IMG/VR virus record: IMGVR_UViG_3300033183_000572
Location: 1 to 30,329 of that record
Strand: one strand, 5' to 3'
DNA length: 30,329 nt
From: a virus
Of this stretch, positions 1 to 7,894 are shown piece after piece; the stretch's first letter is position 1; the number at the start of each line of letters is the position of its first letter. The translations under genes were made by a program, and so were the position numbers. The notes beneath the pieces were generated by a model. That model saw nothing but the letters and a program-made list of their open reading frames with translations. It was not told the origin of the DNA and ran no database searches.

Positions 1-3000
1 ATACCAGCCACGGGTGCGGTAAACTTAAAGGTGCTCGTGTCATACGAAAGGGTGACGTCGTACGATACCTGTTCAAACGGGATGGGGGTGTTCGCCGCGA
101 TCCGAGTGTAGCCGTTATCCAGCACCGTCCCTTCACCACGGTTGTCAGCCCCACTATAGGTGGAATACGCAAAGAACGCGGGCTTCAAAGCCTCTTGGAT
201 GTACCCATCACAGCGAATGTTCCCCCTGACGTCGAGTTGGGCCCTCGGGGTGCCTCCGCCGATGGAGAGGGGTTTGGTGATGGTCATGAAATCCCCGGTG
301 CGACCCGCGGCGTAGAGACGCTCAGCCTCACCTCGCGTCAGCGCCCCAGCCCACAGGGCGAAATTGGAGATGTAGCCGGTGAAACTGTTCCAATTCGGGT
401 TCCCGCCGAGGTGGACTTTTTTGTCGAACGTCCCGAAATTTAAGTCACCGGTCCCACCGGTGGAGGTGAACTTGACTTCTTGGCCGTCCAGGTACATACG
501 CATGCCCGCGACGCCAGCGCTGCCATCATGGGTCAACACGAGATGGTACCACTTGTTGACCTGTCTTTCGATATTTACAACAGACCATCGGTTATAAAAA
601 CTCCAGTAGAACCATCCATTTGCGTACCAGTCGACGTACGACATCGTGTTATTGGTGCCAGTCGTGCTCCTCCCAACATGGAAGACTGACGACACGTTAT
701 CCGCGCTGTTCGTCACTTTGAACCACACGCTCACGGAGTGTGGCCAGTTGCCCGTGCCCATGTCGCACTCCGCATACTTCACGTAGGAGTTGGACACCGC
801 GGAAAAGGACAAGGCCCGTTCGTGTTCGACGTAGGACGCGCCGTTGTACGTTCGGGCGTAGTTGGCGGGTTTCCCCTGTGACGACACCACATTGCCGAGG
901 AGTGGGTTGATCGACGTGTCCACCATGAGGACCAAATCATCCGGTCGCGGGAGGTCGCTCCTCTCCGACCCGATGTTCGCGATGTCCGCCGATGGGGCGA
1001 CCAAGGCACCGTGATCGATGGACGTCGGTTCGCGGTTACCGAAGAGGCGCCACTCCCCTATTTGGACGCTGTTGGCCGCCTTGGTCTTCGTCGTCACTAG
1101 GGCGAAGGACCTGTAGTAATCAGTCGCGTTGACGTCGATGAACGTCGTGTGGAGGTTGGACGTGTACGTCTGCCCCTTCCACGAGGTGAGGGCGGTCCAC
1201 GACCCTCGATCGTCTTGGGCGTAGATCCACCCGTCCTCGGGCATGTTCTGGTCGGTGTTCTCGACCCACGAGCGAGGCTCCACGGAAATCTTCTTCAATT
1301 TGATTCTGTACGGACACGTCAACATCAAGAACTCCCCGGGTGGAATCGTGCTCGCGAGCTTCGCCGTGCCGCTGTACCTGTAGTCGTTGCTTGTTGCGTA
1401 CGAGTGGTTGGTGCTGTCGTTGAGTTCCTGGATCCACGCGTCGGTGGTGGACCCGGACCCTTTGTTGAAGGCTTGGTAAGGCTCGTTCCCGCCTTGATCC
1501 GTTCTCCAACTCGACGCCGTCGCGACGAACGTGCCGTGGTTGGGGACGTAGTGGGCGTGCGATTTCATGGCCTCGGGTGGGAACTCTTCGATCGCGCTGT
1601 CACCCAAACACTCGAAATCCTTGGTGGGGGCATCCACGCCCAAGCCCATGCGGTTGTTGACGATGGAGATCTTGGACGTGGACAAGCCGTAGTGTTCCTT
1701 GTCCGCGTGGTACATGTCCACCAGGTGTTCGTCACTCATCGGACCTTCATAAAGGCGGAACGAACCAATCTTACCGATGAACGAGTCGTTGACGCTCCCG
1801 AAACCACCAATCTTCAGGGTCGTCGACGTTGGCAAGTTGATTTGGGTGCCACCCGTGCCCACGGAATCATTGTCCAGGAAGGCGACGCGCTTTCCGTTCA
1901 CGAAACACCGAATGTTCGGGGGCCACCACCCCTCGCCTGTGTGCGTGAACGCCACGTGGTACCACTCATTCTCGGCGAAGGTGTAATCGACTCTGTAGTC
2001 GGACGTCCACGACGCTACCTTCAGGGTTTGCGCATAAAAGTACATGCCACTCGATTGGTACTGAGTGGAGTTACCCAAGAAATAGAGGTACTGGCCACCC
2101 GAGTGGGAAGGTTGCAGATTGCTCGTGTTGAACCACATGCTCACGGAGTGTGGCCAATCACCACCGGCGATGGTGAGGGATCGACTGATATATTTCGCCG
2201 CACTGGTGTCGAATTCCCACGATTGAGTGGTGGCGTCGTACGTGACCCCGCCGTTCAGGAGACCCGTGAGGTCGTTCCCGGAGATGTCGGAGACGTTCGC
2301 GCCGTCCCTCGTGGACAGACGCCCGTCGTAGGCGACGACGGCGAGATCGAGCGGTGCGAAGGACGCCTTGGACACCAAGTGGATGTCCTTGTGGTCACCC
2401 TTTTGGTCGTCGTCGTATCCGAAGAACTCGATGTTCCCGGACGAGGCGTAGTTGCCGTAGGTGCCACCCACGGTGGCCGCCCACACCACTCGCAAGTACT
2501 GGTAGGCGGTCGAGGCGTTGACCTCGAACTTGTTCGGTTTGGTCTCGACGAAGTTTGTCCTGTTGGACCACGCCAAGAGCTTGGTCCACGACGATCCATC
2601 GGACGAGCCGAGGAGGTAGCCATCCTTGGGTGACCTTTGGTTACCGAGACTGTCGTGGGTCCCACCGTCGAAGAAAATGGGGTAGTAGTGAAAGTGGGAC
2701 ACGCGCACGGATTCACCCACCGGAAGGCGGAGCTGCACCCAATCCCCGTAGATGGTCTCCCCGCTCGTGAGGGTCATCTCCGTGTTACCGCCGGTACCTC
2801 CCACCCAATTCCCGGTGGTCGTGTCGTAGTTGTTGCTCGCAGCCGCGGTCTGCCACCCGTACCCCGACGCGGTCTCCTTGTTCGTCACCTTGTCGAAACA
2901 AAAGTAGGATGAATAGTCCGCCGAGTACGTAATGGAGGCACTCGAGAGGTAGCCGTCACTCGTGCCTGAGATGTCGAAATCGTTCGTCGAAGTCAAGGCG

Positions 3001-3203
3001 ACGTTCGGGAAGCGTCTGAGCTGGGGCGTGTGGGAATAATCAACAATCGTCACACCGTTTGAAAGCATACTGTTCGTGGTCAGGTTTCCACCCTCGACGG
3101 TGAGGCTTCCCCCCTGGAGACTCAGGGAGTTGGCCGTCACCGCCCCAACGTTCAGGGAGACGTTGGTCAAGTCCAGTGTGCCAGTCGGACTGACGATTGG
3201 CAT
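1..3203 (-). CDS. Modular fibre/adhesin protein, two discoidin-LamG pairs (3' end beyond window)
   Basis: Reading from the ATG at 3203 leftwards gives an open frame with no stop to the window edge, at least 1067 codons, so the C-terminus is missing. About 55 N-terminal residues of short beta repeats come first. A discoidin (F5/8 type C)-like module follows at about 60-265 (GDWVQLRLP, SSDGSSWTKLLAW, NIEFFGY), then a LamG/concanavalin-like module at about 285-505 (WPHSVSMWF, WYHVAFTHTG, FVNGKRV, IGSFRLYEGPMS). A second discoidin module spans about 540-727 (GEFLMLTCPYRIKL, IGEWRLFG) and a second LamG about 745-963. The motif TPRAQLDVRGNIRC near 975-990 marks the start of a tip of unknown fold. 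The protein probably binds surface glycans as a viral attachment fibre; that role is inferred from the domains. It is the last gene of the second fibre-chaperone-fibre-fibre block and starts 26 bases after the stop of its upstream neighbour. Module calls are by eye. Confidence 0.85.
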   Translation of the reverse strand, partial: MPIVSPTGTLDLTNVSLNVGAVTANSLSLQGGSLTVEGGNLTTNSMLSNGVTIVDYSHTPQLRRFPNVALTSTNDFDISGTSDGYLSSASITYSADYSSYFCFDKVTNKETASGYGWQTAAASNNYDTTTGNWVGGTGGNTEMTLTSGETIYGDWVQLRLPVGESVRVSHFHYYPIFFDGGTHDSLGNQRSPKDGYLLGSSDGSSWTKLLAWSNRTNFVETKPNKFEVNASTAYQYLRVVWAATVGGTYGNYASSGNIEFFGYDDDQKGDHKDIHLVSKASFAPLDLAVVAYDGRLSTRDGANVSDISGNDLTGLLNGGVTYDATTQSWEFDTSAAKYISRSLTIAGGDWPHSVSMWFNTSNLQPSHSGGQYLYFLGNSTQYQSSGMYFYAQTLKVASWTSDYRVDYTFAENEWYHVAFTHTGEGWWPPNIRCFVNGKRVAFLDNDSVGTGGTQINLPTSTTLKIGGFGSVNDSFIGKIGSFRLYEGPMSDEHLVDMYHADKEHYGLSTSKISIVNNRMGLGVDAPTKDFECLGDSAIEEFPPEAMKSHAHYVPNHGTFVATASSWRTDQGGNEPYQAFNKGSGSTTDAWIQELNDSTNHSYATSNDYRYSGTAKLASTIPPGEFLMLTCPYRIKLKKISVEPRSWVENTDQNMPEDGWIYAQDDRGSWTALTSWKGQTYTSNLHTTFIDVNATDYYRSFALVTTKTKAANSVQIGEWRLFGNREPTSIDHGALVAPSADIANIGSERSDLPRPDDLVLMVDTSINPLLGNVVSSQGKPANYARTYNGASYVEHERALSFSAVSNSYVKYAECDMGTGNWPHSVSVWFKVTNSADNVSSVFHVGRSTTGTNNTMSYVDWYANGWFYWSFYNRWSVVNIERQVNKWYHLVLTHDGSAGVAGMRMYLDGQEVKFTSTGGTGDLNFGTFDKKVHLGGNPNWNSFTGYISNFALWAGALTRGEAERLYAAGRTGDFMTITKPLSIGGGTPRAQLDVRGNIRCDGYIQEALKPAFFAYSTYSGADNRGEGTVLDNGYTRIAANTPIPFEQVSYDVTLSYDTSTFKFTAPVAG

Positions 3204-3224
3204 GATACTAATTAGTGTTGAGAT

Positions 3225-3231
3225 AAGTTTT
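3225..3231 (-). promoter_or_regulatory. Weak AAAACTT element before the leftmost fibre gene
   Basis: The 26-base gap before the ATG at 3203 contains AAAACTT on the minus strand, 21 bases from the start. It is a weaker version of the AAAAACCTT-like element before three other fibre genes here. It overlaps the stop codon region of the upstream gene. Confidence 0.2.
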
Positions 3232-5290
3232 ATCCGCAGTGGTACGTGCACCCAACAAAGGCTGCGATGTGAACTGCGTTTGCTTCGTCTGTGATCTGTC
3301 CATCCGCTGTCAAGTATCTGATTTTGTAAGCCTTTTCTGTTTCTGTGGGGTGGTCTTCCCACTGGATTTGGCCATGTTCGTCGAGGACGTTGACGAGTCC
3401 TTCCCGAACCTCAAGTGTCCACCCTTCTCTTTCAGTGGTAGACTCTTCACGCTCAATCTTTTGGTACGTCACGGTTTCGGTTTCTGAGTACGTCGCTTGT
3501 GCGTTGGACGCGAGATTACTGTATTCATCTAACGAGATGATGCCATCTTCGTTCGCGTAATGCGTGGTCGTGACCGTTCGCCGGTCCTCTTCCATGAGGT
3601 TCGAGTACTCCTCAAGTGCGACGTTCGAGTAAGTCGTTTCGACCCAATAATTTACATTGGCGAGTTCCTTGACGATTTGTTGGACGGGTTGAGTCACCGG
3701 TGCGAAGTCACAATCCATCGTAATCTTTGCAACTGTGTAATTGGCCAGGAATTCAGAGTCCTGGCGCATCCCGTAGCCGGCCACATTAGAGGTCGTGATG
3801 TAGTCACCCGACTCGAGGGGTCCGTTGGCGTTTGTAACCCACATCGCACCTTCGCCTACGGAGTTGATGTATACACGTGTGTCACCGAATTCTTTTTCTG
3901 ACACGGACACAAAATTGCCATATGCTTCTTCCCGAGTGTCTGGATCCTCAGATGCAGAGATGACACCAAAACATTTTTTGTCGTTGGCCTTGGTCGAGAT
4001 TGTCACTACAGGTAGAGACTCGTTTGTCGTGATGGCGTTCGAACCCGCTTCGATGCCGCCACTCATTTTTATGTATTTGTTTTGGTCGGCCGAGACGATG
4101 AGACCTTCTAATTCACCTGCTTCTGTGAACGGTACATTTTTGATAAATGTTCTGTGTTGACCGGTAAAATTCAGTTCACCACTGCTTGTCGTCAATAGAT
4201 ATCCCTTGGTAGAGCCATTATAATCAAAATCCAGGTTAGTGATGTATTTGCGCATCCTCCAATAATTACTGCCATTGCCCAAATTTACAGCTGGATGTCC
4301 AGAACCCATATATGTTGACATATAAGGACTAGAGTTGTGATTACGCGCTATAGAGAATACACCAGAGGTGTCGACTTTAAAAGTAGTAATTTCGTCAGTA
4401 GCGCCAGTTTGTACATGTAATGCAGAAGCAGGATTGGTCGTCCCGATCCCCACGCGTCTATTATGTCCATCTACGTGTAGTATAGATGTCCCATTATCTT
4501 CGACACTGAGTGCTGTTCGTGCATAGGGACTACTCACTTTTTGCCCAACTTTTATTCCACAAAATGATATACCGGAGTCTTCAAAGCCCATCGCGGCGAG
4601 TGGTCCCAAGTCTATCCCATTCGCGTCACCGTACACATGAAGCTTATTAGTCGGGTTCGTCGTCCCGATCCCCACATTCCCGCCGTTGAGGATGCGCATT
4701 CTTTCCACGCCTCCAGAGCCAGTTCCAAACGCCAAACCGTAGGTGCTACCCTCGGGGTTGAATTCGATGTAGGCTTGGTTGGTGACGTCGACAACCTTTT
4801 GAATGCGCGTGCTCCACCCTTCCCAGTTGGTGGACTGGGCATCGTGTCGAATCTCTCTGATGTTCAGTTGGGAGTGGTTCCCGTTCGTGCAGTGAAAGTT
4901 CGCGAGGTCGGTGTCCGAGGTGAGTGCACCGGAGAAGACGTGAAACTTTGAAGATGGGCTGAGCGTGTTGATCCCCAAACGCCCACTGGACTTGAGAATC
5001 ATGAAGGTGTTGGTCCCCCCGTAGTTTTGGAAGGCCAAATCACCGGCCGACCCGGTGCTCGTCGAGGTCCCACACTGGAAGTGGGTGGTCCCGCTGTTGG
5101 TCAAGAGGCGGAACGCGGTCTCCGTGGCCTGGCCGTTCGTCACCCCGTCCTCGAGGACCATCTGCGCGGCGGCCGCCTTGGCATGTATGGTAGCCGTCTG
5201 TGTGTGCGTGCCGATCCCGAGTCGCTCGTTGGCCACGAGTTCGTTCGCGCGCACAGACGCCTGATTGAAATTCAACGGTGTGTTGGACAT
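3230..5290 (-). CDS. Fibre protein with conserved C-terminal G2/S74-like processing domain (686 aa)
   Basis: Residues 1-370 are a fibre stem with four heads of the type RLGIGTxxPxxxLHVxG (about 23, 103, 205 and 280), as in phage tail fibres and intramolecular-chaperone proteins. From GELNFTGQHRTFIKNVPF (about 371) to about 530 lies a compact domain with GLIVSADQNKY, FGVIS, GDTRVYINSVGEGAMWV, LESGDYITTS and AKITMDCDF. Its layout recalls the autoproteolytic C-terminal domains of phage fibres (peptidase G2 or S74 type), but I cannot point to proven catalytic residues. Two EYSNL-containing repeats (about 560-610) and a tail ending GCTYHCG follow. Both the domain and the tail recur in the 2096-residue protein. 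By analogy the domain may assist trimer folding and then be cleaved off. A chaperone-like gene lies 22 bases upstream. I recall similar CTYHCG tails in prasinovirus proteins, but this was not checked. Confidence 0.88.
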   Translation of the reverse strand: MSNTPLNFNQASVRANELVANERLGIGTHTQTATIHAKAAAAQMVLEDGVTNGQATETAFRLLTNSGTTHFQCGTSTSTGSAGDLAFQNYGGTNTFMILKSSGRLGINTLSPSSKFHVFSGALTSDTDLANFHCTNGNHSQLNIREIRHDAQSTNWEGWSTRIQKVVDVTNQAYIEFNPEGSTYGLAFGTGSGGVERMRILNGGNVGIGTTNPTNKLHVYGDANGIDLGPLAAMGFEDSGISFCGIKVGQKVSSPYARTALSVEDNGTSILHVDGHNRRVGIGTTNPASALHVQTGATDEITTFKVDTSGVFSIARNHNSSPYMSTYMGSGHPAVNLGNGSNYWRMRKYITNLDFDYNGSTKGYLLTTSSGELNFTGQHRTFIKNVPFTEAGELEGLIVSADQNKYIKMSGGIEAGSNAITTNESLPVVTISTKANDKKCFGVISASEDPDTREEAYGNFVSVSEKEFGDTRVYINSVGEGAMWVTNANGPLESGDYITTSNVAGYGMRQDSEFLANYTVAKITMDCDFAPVTQPVQQIVKELANVNYWVETTYSNVALEEYSNLMEEDRRTVTTTHYANEDGIISLDEYSNLASNAQATYSETETVTYQKIEREESTTEREGWTLEVREGLVNVLDEHGQIQWEDHPTETEKAYKIRYLTADGQITDEANAVHIAAFVGCTYHCG

Positions 5291-5312
5291 CTATCTGATA
5301 GTAGGGTGAGAT

Positions 5313-5753
5313 TTAATTGGGTGGCGTCGGCCACACCACTTCACTGGGTTCGTAGCCATCGAACGTGATGGTCGTCGGGATGTCACGCAACGCCTGTCTG
5401 TACTGGCGCCACGATTCCTTGTCTTCATCCGACAAAGGTGCGTCGAGCGTTTGTGTCCAGTCACACTCGAGAAGTTTCTTGTTCCTCAAGTTCAAAATGC
5501 CTTCGAGTTTGAAACGCTTGTAATCCGCGTCGATGTTGGTGACATCCAAGGTGTGTGCTTCGGATATGTATTTGATCATCTGGGTTGGTGCAAGCGTGCG
5601 AAGGTAATCTAAAAACCTTTCGCTGGCTTGTGGGACCACGGACGTTGCGTACTTTTCCTCGTCTTGGGCATAGTCCGGGATGTGTTCTGTCTTGTAAATG
5701 AGACCAGTCCTACCGCGCTCGTCGTTTTTACAACACACAAGAGTGTACGACAT
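5313..5753 (-). CDS. Tail-fibre-assembly-chaperone-like protein (146 aa)
   Basis: The last 60 residues (about 85-145) match the pattern of the phage tail assembly chaperone domain: LRNKKLLECDWTQTLDAPL, then WRQYRQALRDIP and a final VVWPTPP. In phages such proteins are encoded beside tail fibre genes and are thought to help fibres fold or attach. The N-terminal 80 residues, starting SYTLVCCKNDERGRTGLIY, are not recognised. The gene sits between a 449-residue and a 686-residue fibre gene, with 27 and 22 bases either side, which fits a partner role for one or both. The upstream gap holds an A-rich stretch and a TATA-like CTTTATAGC just before the ATG. A second, diverged copy is at 17911-18372. 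Confidence 0.85.
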   Translation of the reverse strand: MSYTLVCCKNDERGRTGLIYKTEHIPDYAQDEEKYATSVVPQASERFLDYLRTLAPTQMIKYISEAHTLDVTNIDADYKRFKLEGILNLRNKKLLECDWTQTLDAPLSDEDKESWRQYRQALRDIPTTITFDGYEPSEVVWPTPPN

Positions 5754-5754
5754 T

Positions 5755-5763
5755 GCTATAAAG
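5755..5763 (-). promoter_or_regulatory. TATA-like sequence before the 146-residue chaperone-like gene
   Basis: The minus strand reads CTTTATAGC immediately upstream of the ATG at 5753, preceded by an A-rich run at about 5770-5780. The position is compatible with an AT-rich viral promoter with a very short leader. No experiment or alignment supports it. Confidence 0.2.
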
Positions 5764-5780
5764 TCATGTCATTTTTTTCT

Positions 5781-7130
5781 TTAATACTGCTGGTAACCAG
5801 CAATTTGCCCTGATATCGCCGTGAGCTCGAACCGGTATTGCGTGGGATAATTTGCATCACCGACGTTCCCGAAACGCAAGTTCCCACTACTTACAGAGAG
5901 TGACCAAAAATTTGATGCACTTCCACTCAGTTCTATGACGTTCGCAAAACTACTACCATCCATGAAGGCAAATCCCATGACACGTTCATATGGGTTTGCG
6001 TCTGCGCGTTCACCCGTGACCAAGTAGTACCCTTCGTGCACGGTATGATTATATGTTACCCCACTCTCGTGCATGCGACCGTACTTGATCCATTGCGAGG
6101 GACTGATGTCGTAGTTACCATCAGTATTAATTGTTCCTGATTGGTGATAATACGACGCAAACTTGGTCCCATACACACCAGAGTTTGAAAGGAGACGCCC
6201 GTTCAGATGATCAATCTGTAAGACACTGTAAGCTGTCGTGCTTCCGGTGAGCGTGTTCCAAAACTCAGTAGCGATCCCGTAATTATTAAACATCCGTTTC
6301 GCCCGGATGGAAGCGTAGGTTCCACCGGCGTCATCAGAATTTTTGAACTCTATTCCAGCAAAGTACCCATCAGCATTCACTTTTCGACCCCGTATGAGCA
6401 GTTTGCGGTCTATGTCGGCGGAGTAGCTTTGACCTATGTGCACGTCACCATAAGGAAACTTTACGTTACTGACGCTGTACCCTGATCGATTGACTTGCAT
6501 GTATATTTGACTGGCGCTGTTTGCGTCGTTGGCGATGTAATGGGTCAGAGACGCGCCGTACGCGGACGTCCACCACTTCTTCTCGTCCGTGCCCGCGGTG
6601 GTGTCTTCCATGACGGTGTACAAGATGCCGTCTGAAGAGATGTGTGATTTGACACCGTACACGGCGGTCGACGGTCCCACCGCCAGGGGTCCCAGGGCGT
6701 TCAGGGCGCCGTTGATCCCCACGCCCCCCGCGACGGTCAGGGCACCCGTGGTCTTGTTCGAACTGGCCGTGGTGTTGGTGATGCTCATCGGGCGGGTGGT
6801 GGTGTTCCCGGCGACCATGACCTGTTGGAGATCGAGCGCCCCGACTTCGACGTCCACGCCCTGGACCACGAGGTTCGAACACCAAAGGTTACCACCGCAC
6901 GCGATGCCGCCGTCCACCCTGAGGGCGCCGACCGTCGTCGACGTGGCCGCTTGGGTGTTGGAGATGTGCACCGCCTTCGAGCTGACATTACTGGTGTTGA
7001 TGACATTCTCGAACCCGCGGGTCACGTTGAAGGTGATCTCCTCCATGCTCAGGGTGTTACACTGTAACTCACTCGTCCGGAGGGTCGCGTTCGGGAACGT
7101 CAAGATGCCGGTGGGGGATTGCACTGACAT
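5781..7130 (-). CDS. Short fibre protein with TGAL repeats and an unclassified tip (449 aa)
   Basis: The N-terminal 150 residues hold two copies of a fibre repeat: TTVGALRVDGGIACGGN (about 65-81) and TTGALTVAGGVGINGALN (about 127-144), each preceded by a LxxVxxxGNxT-like strand. The same repeat occurs in the 817- and 1738-residue proteins. Residues 160-449 have no domain I can name. They look beta-rich and aromatic, with VKFPYGDVHIGQSYSADIDR in the middle and an end rich in aromatic residues (GQIAGYQQY). No discoidin or LamG module is present, so this is the simplest complete fibre here. It lies upstream of the 146-residue chaperone-like gene, the same place the 817-residue fibre has relative to the other chaperone. 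DNA is GC-rich for the repeats and AT-richer for the tip, suggesting the tip has a separate history. Confidence 0.85.
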   Translation of the reverse strand: MSVQSPTGILTFPNATLRTSELQCNTLSMEEITFNVTRGFENVINTSNVSSKAVHISNTQAATSTTVGALRVDGGIACGGNLWCSNLVVQGVDVEVGALDLQQVMVAGNTTTRPMSITNTTASSNKTTGALTVAGGVGINGALNALGPLAVGPSTAVYGVKSHISSDGILYTVMEDTTAGTDEKKWWTSAYGASLTHYIANDANSASQIYMQVNRSGYSVSNVKFPYGDVHIGQSYSADIDRKLLIRGRKVNADGYFAGIEFKNSDDAGGTYASIRAKRMFNNYGIATEFWNTLTGSTTAYSVLQIDHLNGRLLSNSGVYGTKFASYYHQSGTINTDGNYDISPSQWIKYGRMHESGVTYNHTVHEGYYLVTGERADANPYERVMGFAFMDGSSFANVIELSGSASNFWSLSVSSGNLRFGNVGDANYPTQYRFELTAISGQIAGYQQY

Positions 7131-7145
7131 GTTCTATCTTATGTC

Positions 7146-7154
7146 AAGGTTTTT
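7146..7154 (-). promoter_or_regulatory. AAAAACCTT element before the 449-residue fibre gene
   Basis: The minus strand reads AAAAACCTTGACATAAG, with the element ending 15 bases before the ATG at 7130. Very similar elements precede the fibre genes starting at 11584 and 20838, at 13 and 12 bases. Conserved sequence and spacing suggest a shared promoter element; this is inference. Confidence 0.4.
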
Positions 7155-7161
7155 GTGAGGG

Positions 7162-7167
7162 AACCTT
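7162..7167 (+). promoter_or_regulatory. AACCTT element before the plus-strand gene
   Basis: AACCTTAAAGG lies 26 bases before the ATG at 7194. The 63-base divergent region therefore holds one AACCTT-type element facing each way. It is a short motif and could be chance. Confidence 0.25.
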
Positions 7168-7193
7168 AAAGGCATCACACCATGAGGAAATAA

Positions 7194-7601
7194 ATGTCTT
7201 GGATAGAGAGCGTTTTAAAGCACGCCGAAAGAGAAGTCACCTTGCTTGGGTTTGATAAGAATGATTTGGGTCAGGTGATCCTGGGAACCATAGAGAAGCT
7301 TCACCACACCTTAGGGAACCACCCGGCCGTCATGAAGTCCATGTTGAAGATGATGATTGACTTGGTGGACAAAAAACCGATATCAGTCATCACTGAGAAT
7401 GATTTCGAGGGCGACAGATGCACTCGGTATGAATACATCTACAAAGCCCCTGACGGGAAGTACTACAACGACAGGGCCGTCGTCTTTAAAAAGTCATGGA
7501 ACGATCCCTCAGAACATTACGTGTACCAAGGGACCACGCGTTCCAAACGAGAGATCACCCTTCCGTACGTCTTACGACCCGACGTTCAACTGCTCCCATG
7601 A
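7194..7601 (+). CDS. Conserved phage/virus protein of unknown function (135 aa)
   Basis: This is the only convincing plus-strand gene. It has an N-terminal helical part (SWIESVLKHAEREVTLLGF, residues 1-60) and a C-terminal part with DRCTRYEYIYKAPDGKYYNDR, then ITLPYVLRP. The pattern (HAERELxxxG, later NRCxxVFKxxDGKxYxxDxxVF and a closing TxPYxPxP) is one I associate with a family of small uncharacterised phage proteins; the match is from memory. The start is the first in-frame ATG, in AGGAAATAAATG. Its last 30 bases overlap the end of the convergent 106-residue gene. It interrupts an otherwise one-way cluster and stands in a divergent pair with the 449-residue fibre gene. No function can be named. 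Confidence 0.8.
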   Translation: MSWIESVLKHAEREVTLLGFDKNDLGQVILGTIEKLHHTLGNHPAVMKSMLKMMIDLVDKKPISVITENDFEGDRCTRYEYIYKAPDGKYYNDRAVVFKKSWNDPSEHYVYQGTTRSKREITLPYVLRPDVQLLP

Positions 7602-7892
7602 TTGCGTGTCTTCGTTCCACGCGTGCATGTTTCCATCTGTCGGGTACGGGGTGGGTGGTTGCCACGCACAGTCATCGTCGAGAGTCCACGAGGCAAAGGG
7701 TTGTGGGGGTGAAAAGTTTTCTTTGTCTGGGTGGTACGTGAACCCCTTACCGGCGTAGTTTTTACCCTCGGTCGCTTTGTGCGTTTGCACCCACGTACCA
7801 TCGAGGTTATATTCACACCAAATGCGGCTCCTGGCGGTGATCACTCGCAGCACTTCATTCGTCGTCGGGTTCAATTCAGCAAAGTGTGGCAT
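7572..7892 (-). CDS. Small virus/phage fibre-neighbour protein (106 aa)
   Basis: The protein opens PHFAELNPTTNEVLRVITA, continues with WCEYNLDGTWVQT, GKNYAGKGFTYHPDKENF, SPPQPFASWTLDDDCAWQPP and TPYPTDGNMHAWNEDTQSW. This layout (HFAEL-VLRVI, then GTWxQT, KNYAGxGYTYxxxxxxFxxPxPxxSW, then PxPxPTDG) is a family I know from marine phages, often beside tail genes, with no assigned function. Its start overlaps no gene, but only two bases separate it from the stop of the 1229-residue fibre, so the two are probably read together. Its 3' end overlaps the plus-strand gene by 30 bases. An accessory structural or assembly role is a guess from position. Confidence 0.85.
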   Translation of the reverse strand: MPHFAELNPTTNEVLRVITARSRIWCEYNLDGTWVQTHKATEGKNYAGKGFTYHPDKENFSPPQPFASWTLDDDCAWQPPTPYPTDGNMHAWNEDTQSWEQLNVGS

Positions 7893-7894
7893 AC

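Noticed and set aside
1149-2633. Plus-strand open frame of 494 codons
   Set aside because: It is antisense to the leftmost fibre gene, which shows clear discoidin and LamG patterns. The plus-strand product is rich in Val, Arg and Gly with no recognisable motif, as expected from a GC-rich shadow.
7181-7196. Shine-Dalgarno site before the plus-strand gene (AGGA before ATG)
   Set aside because: It is the only start with such a match; the other starts have none, so it is most likely chance.
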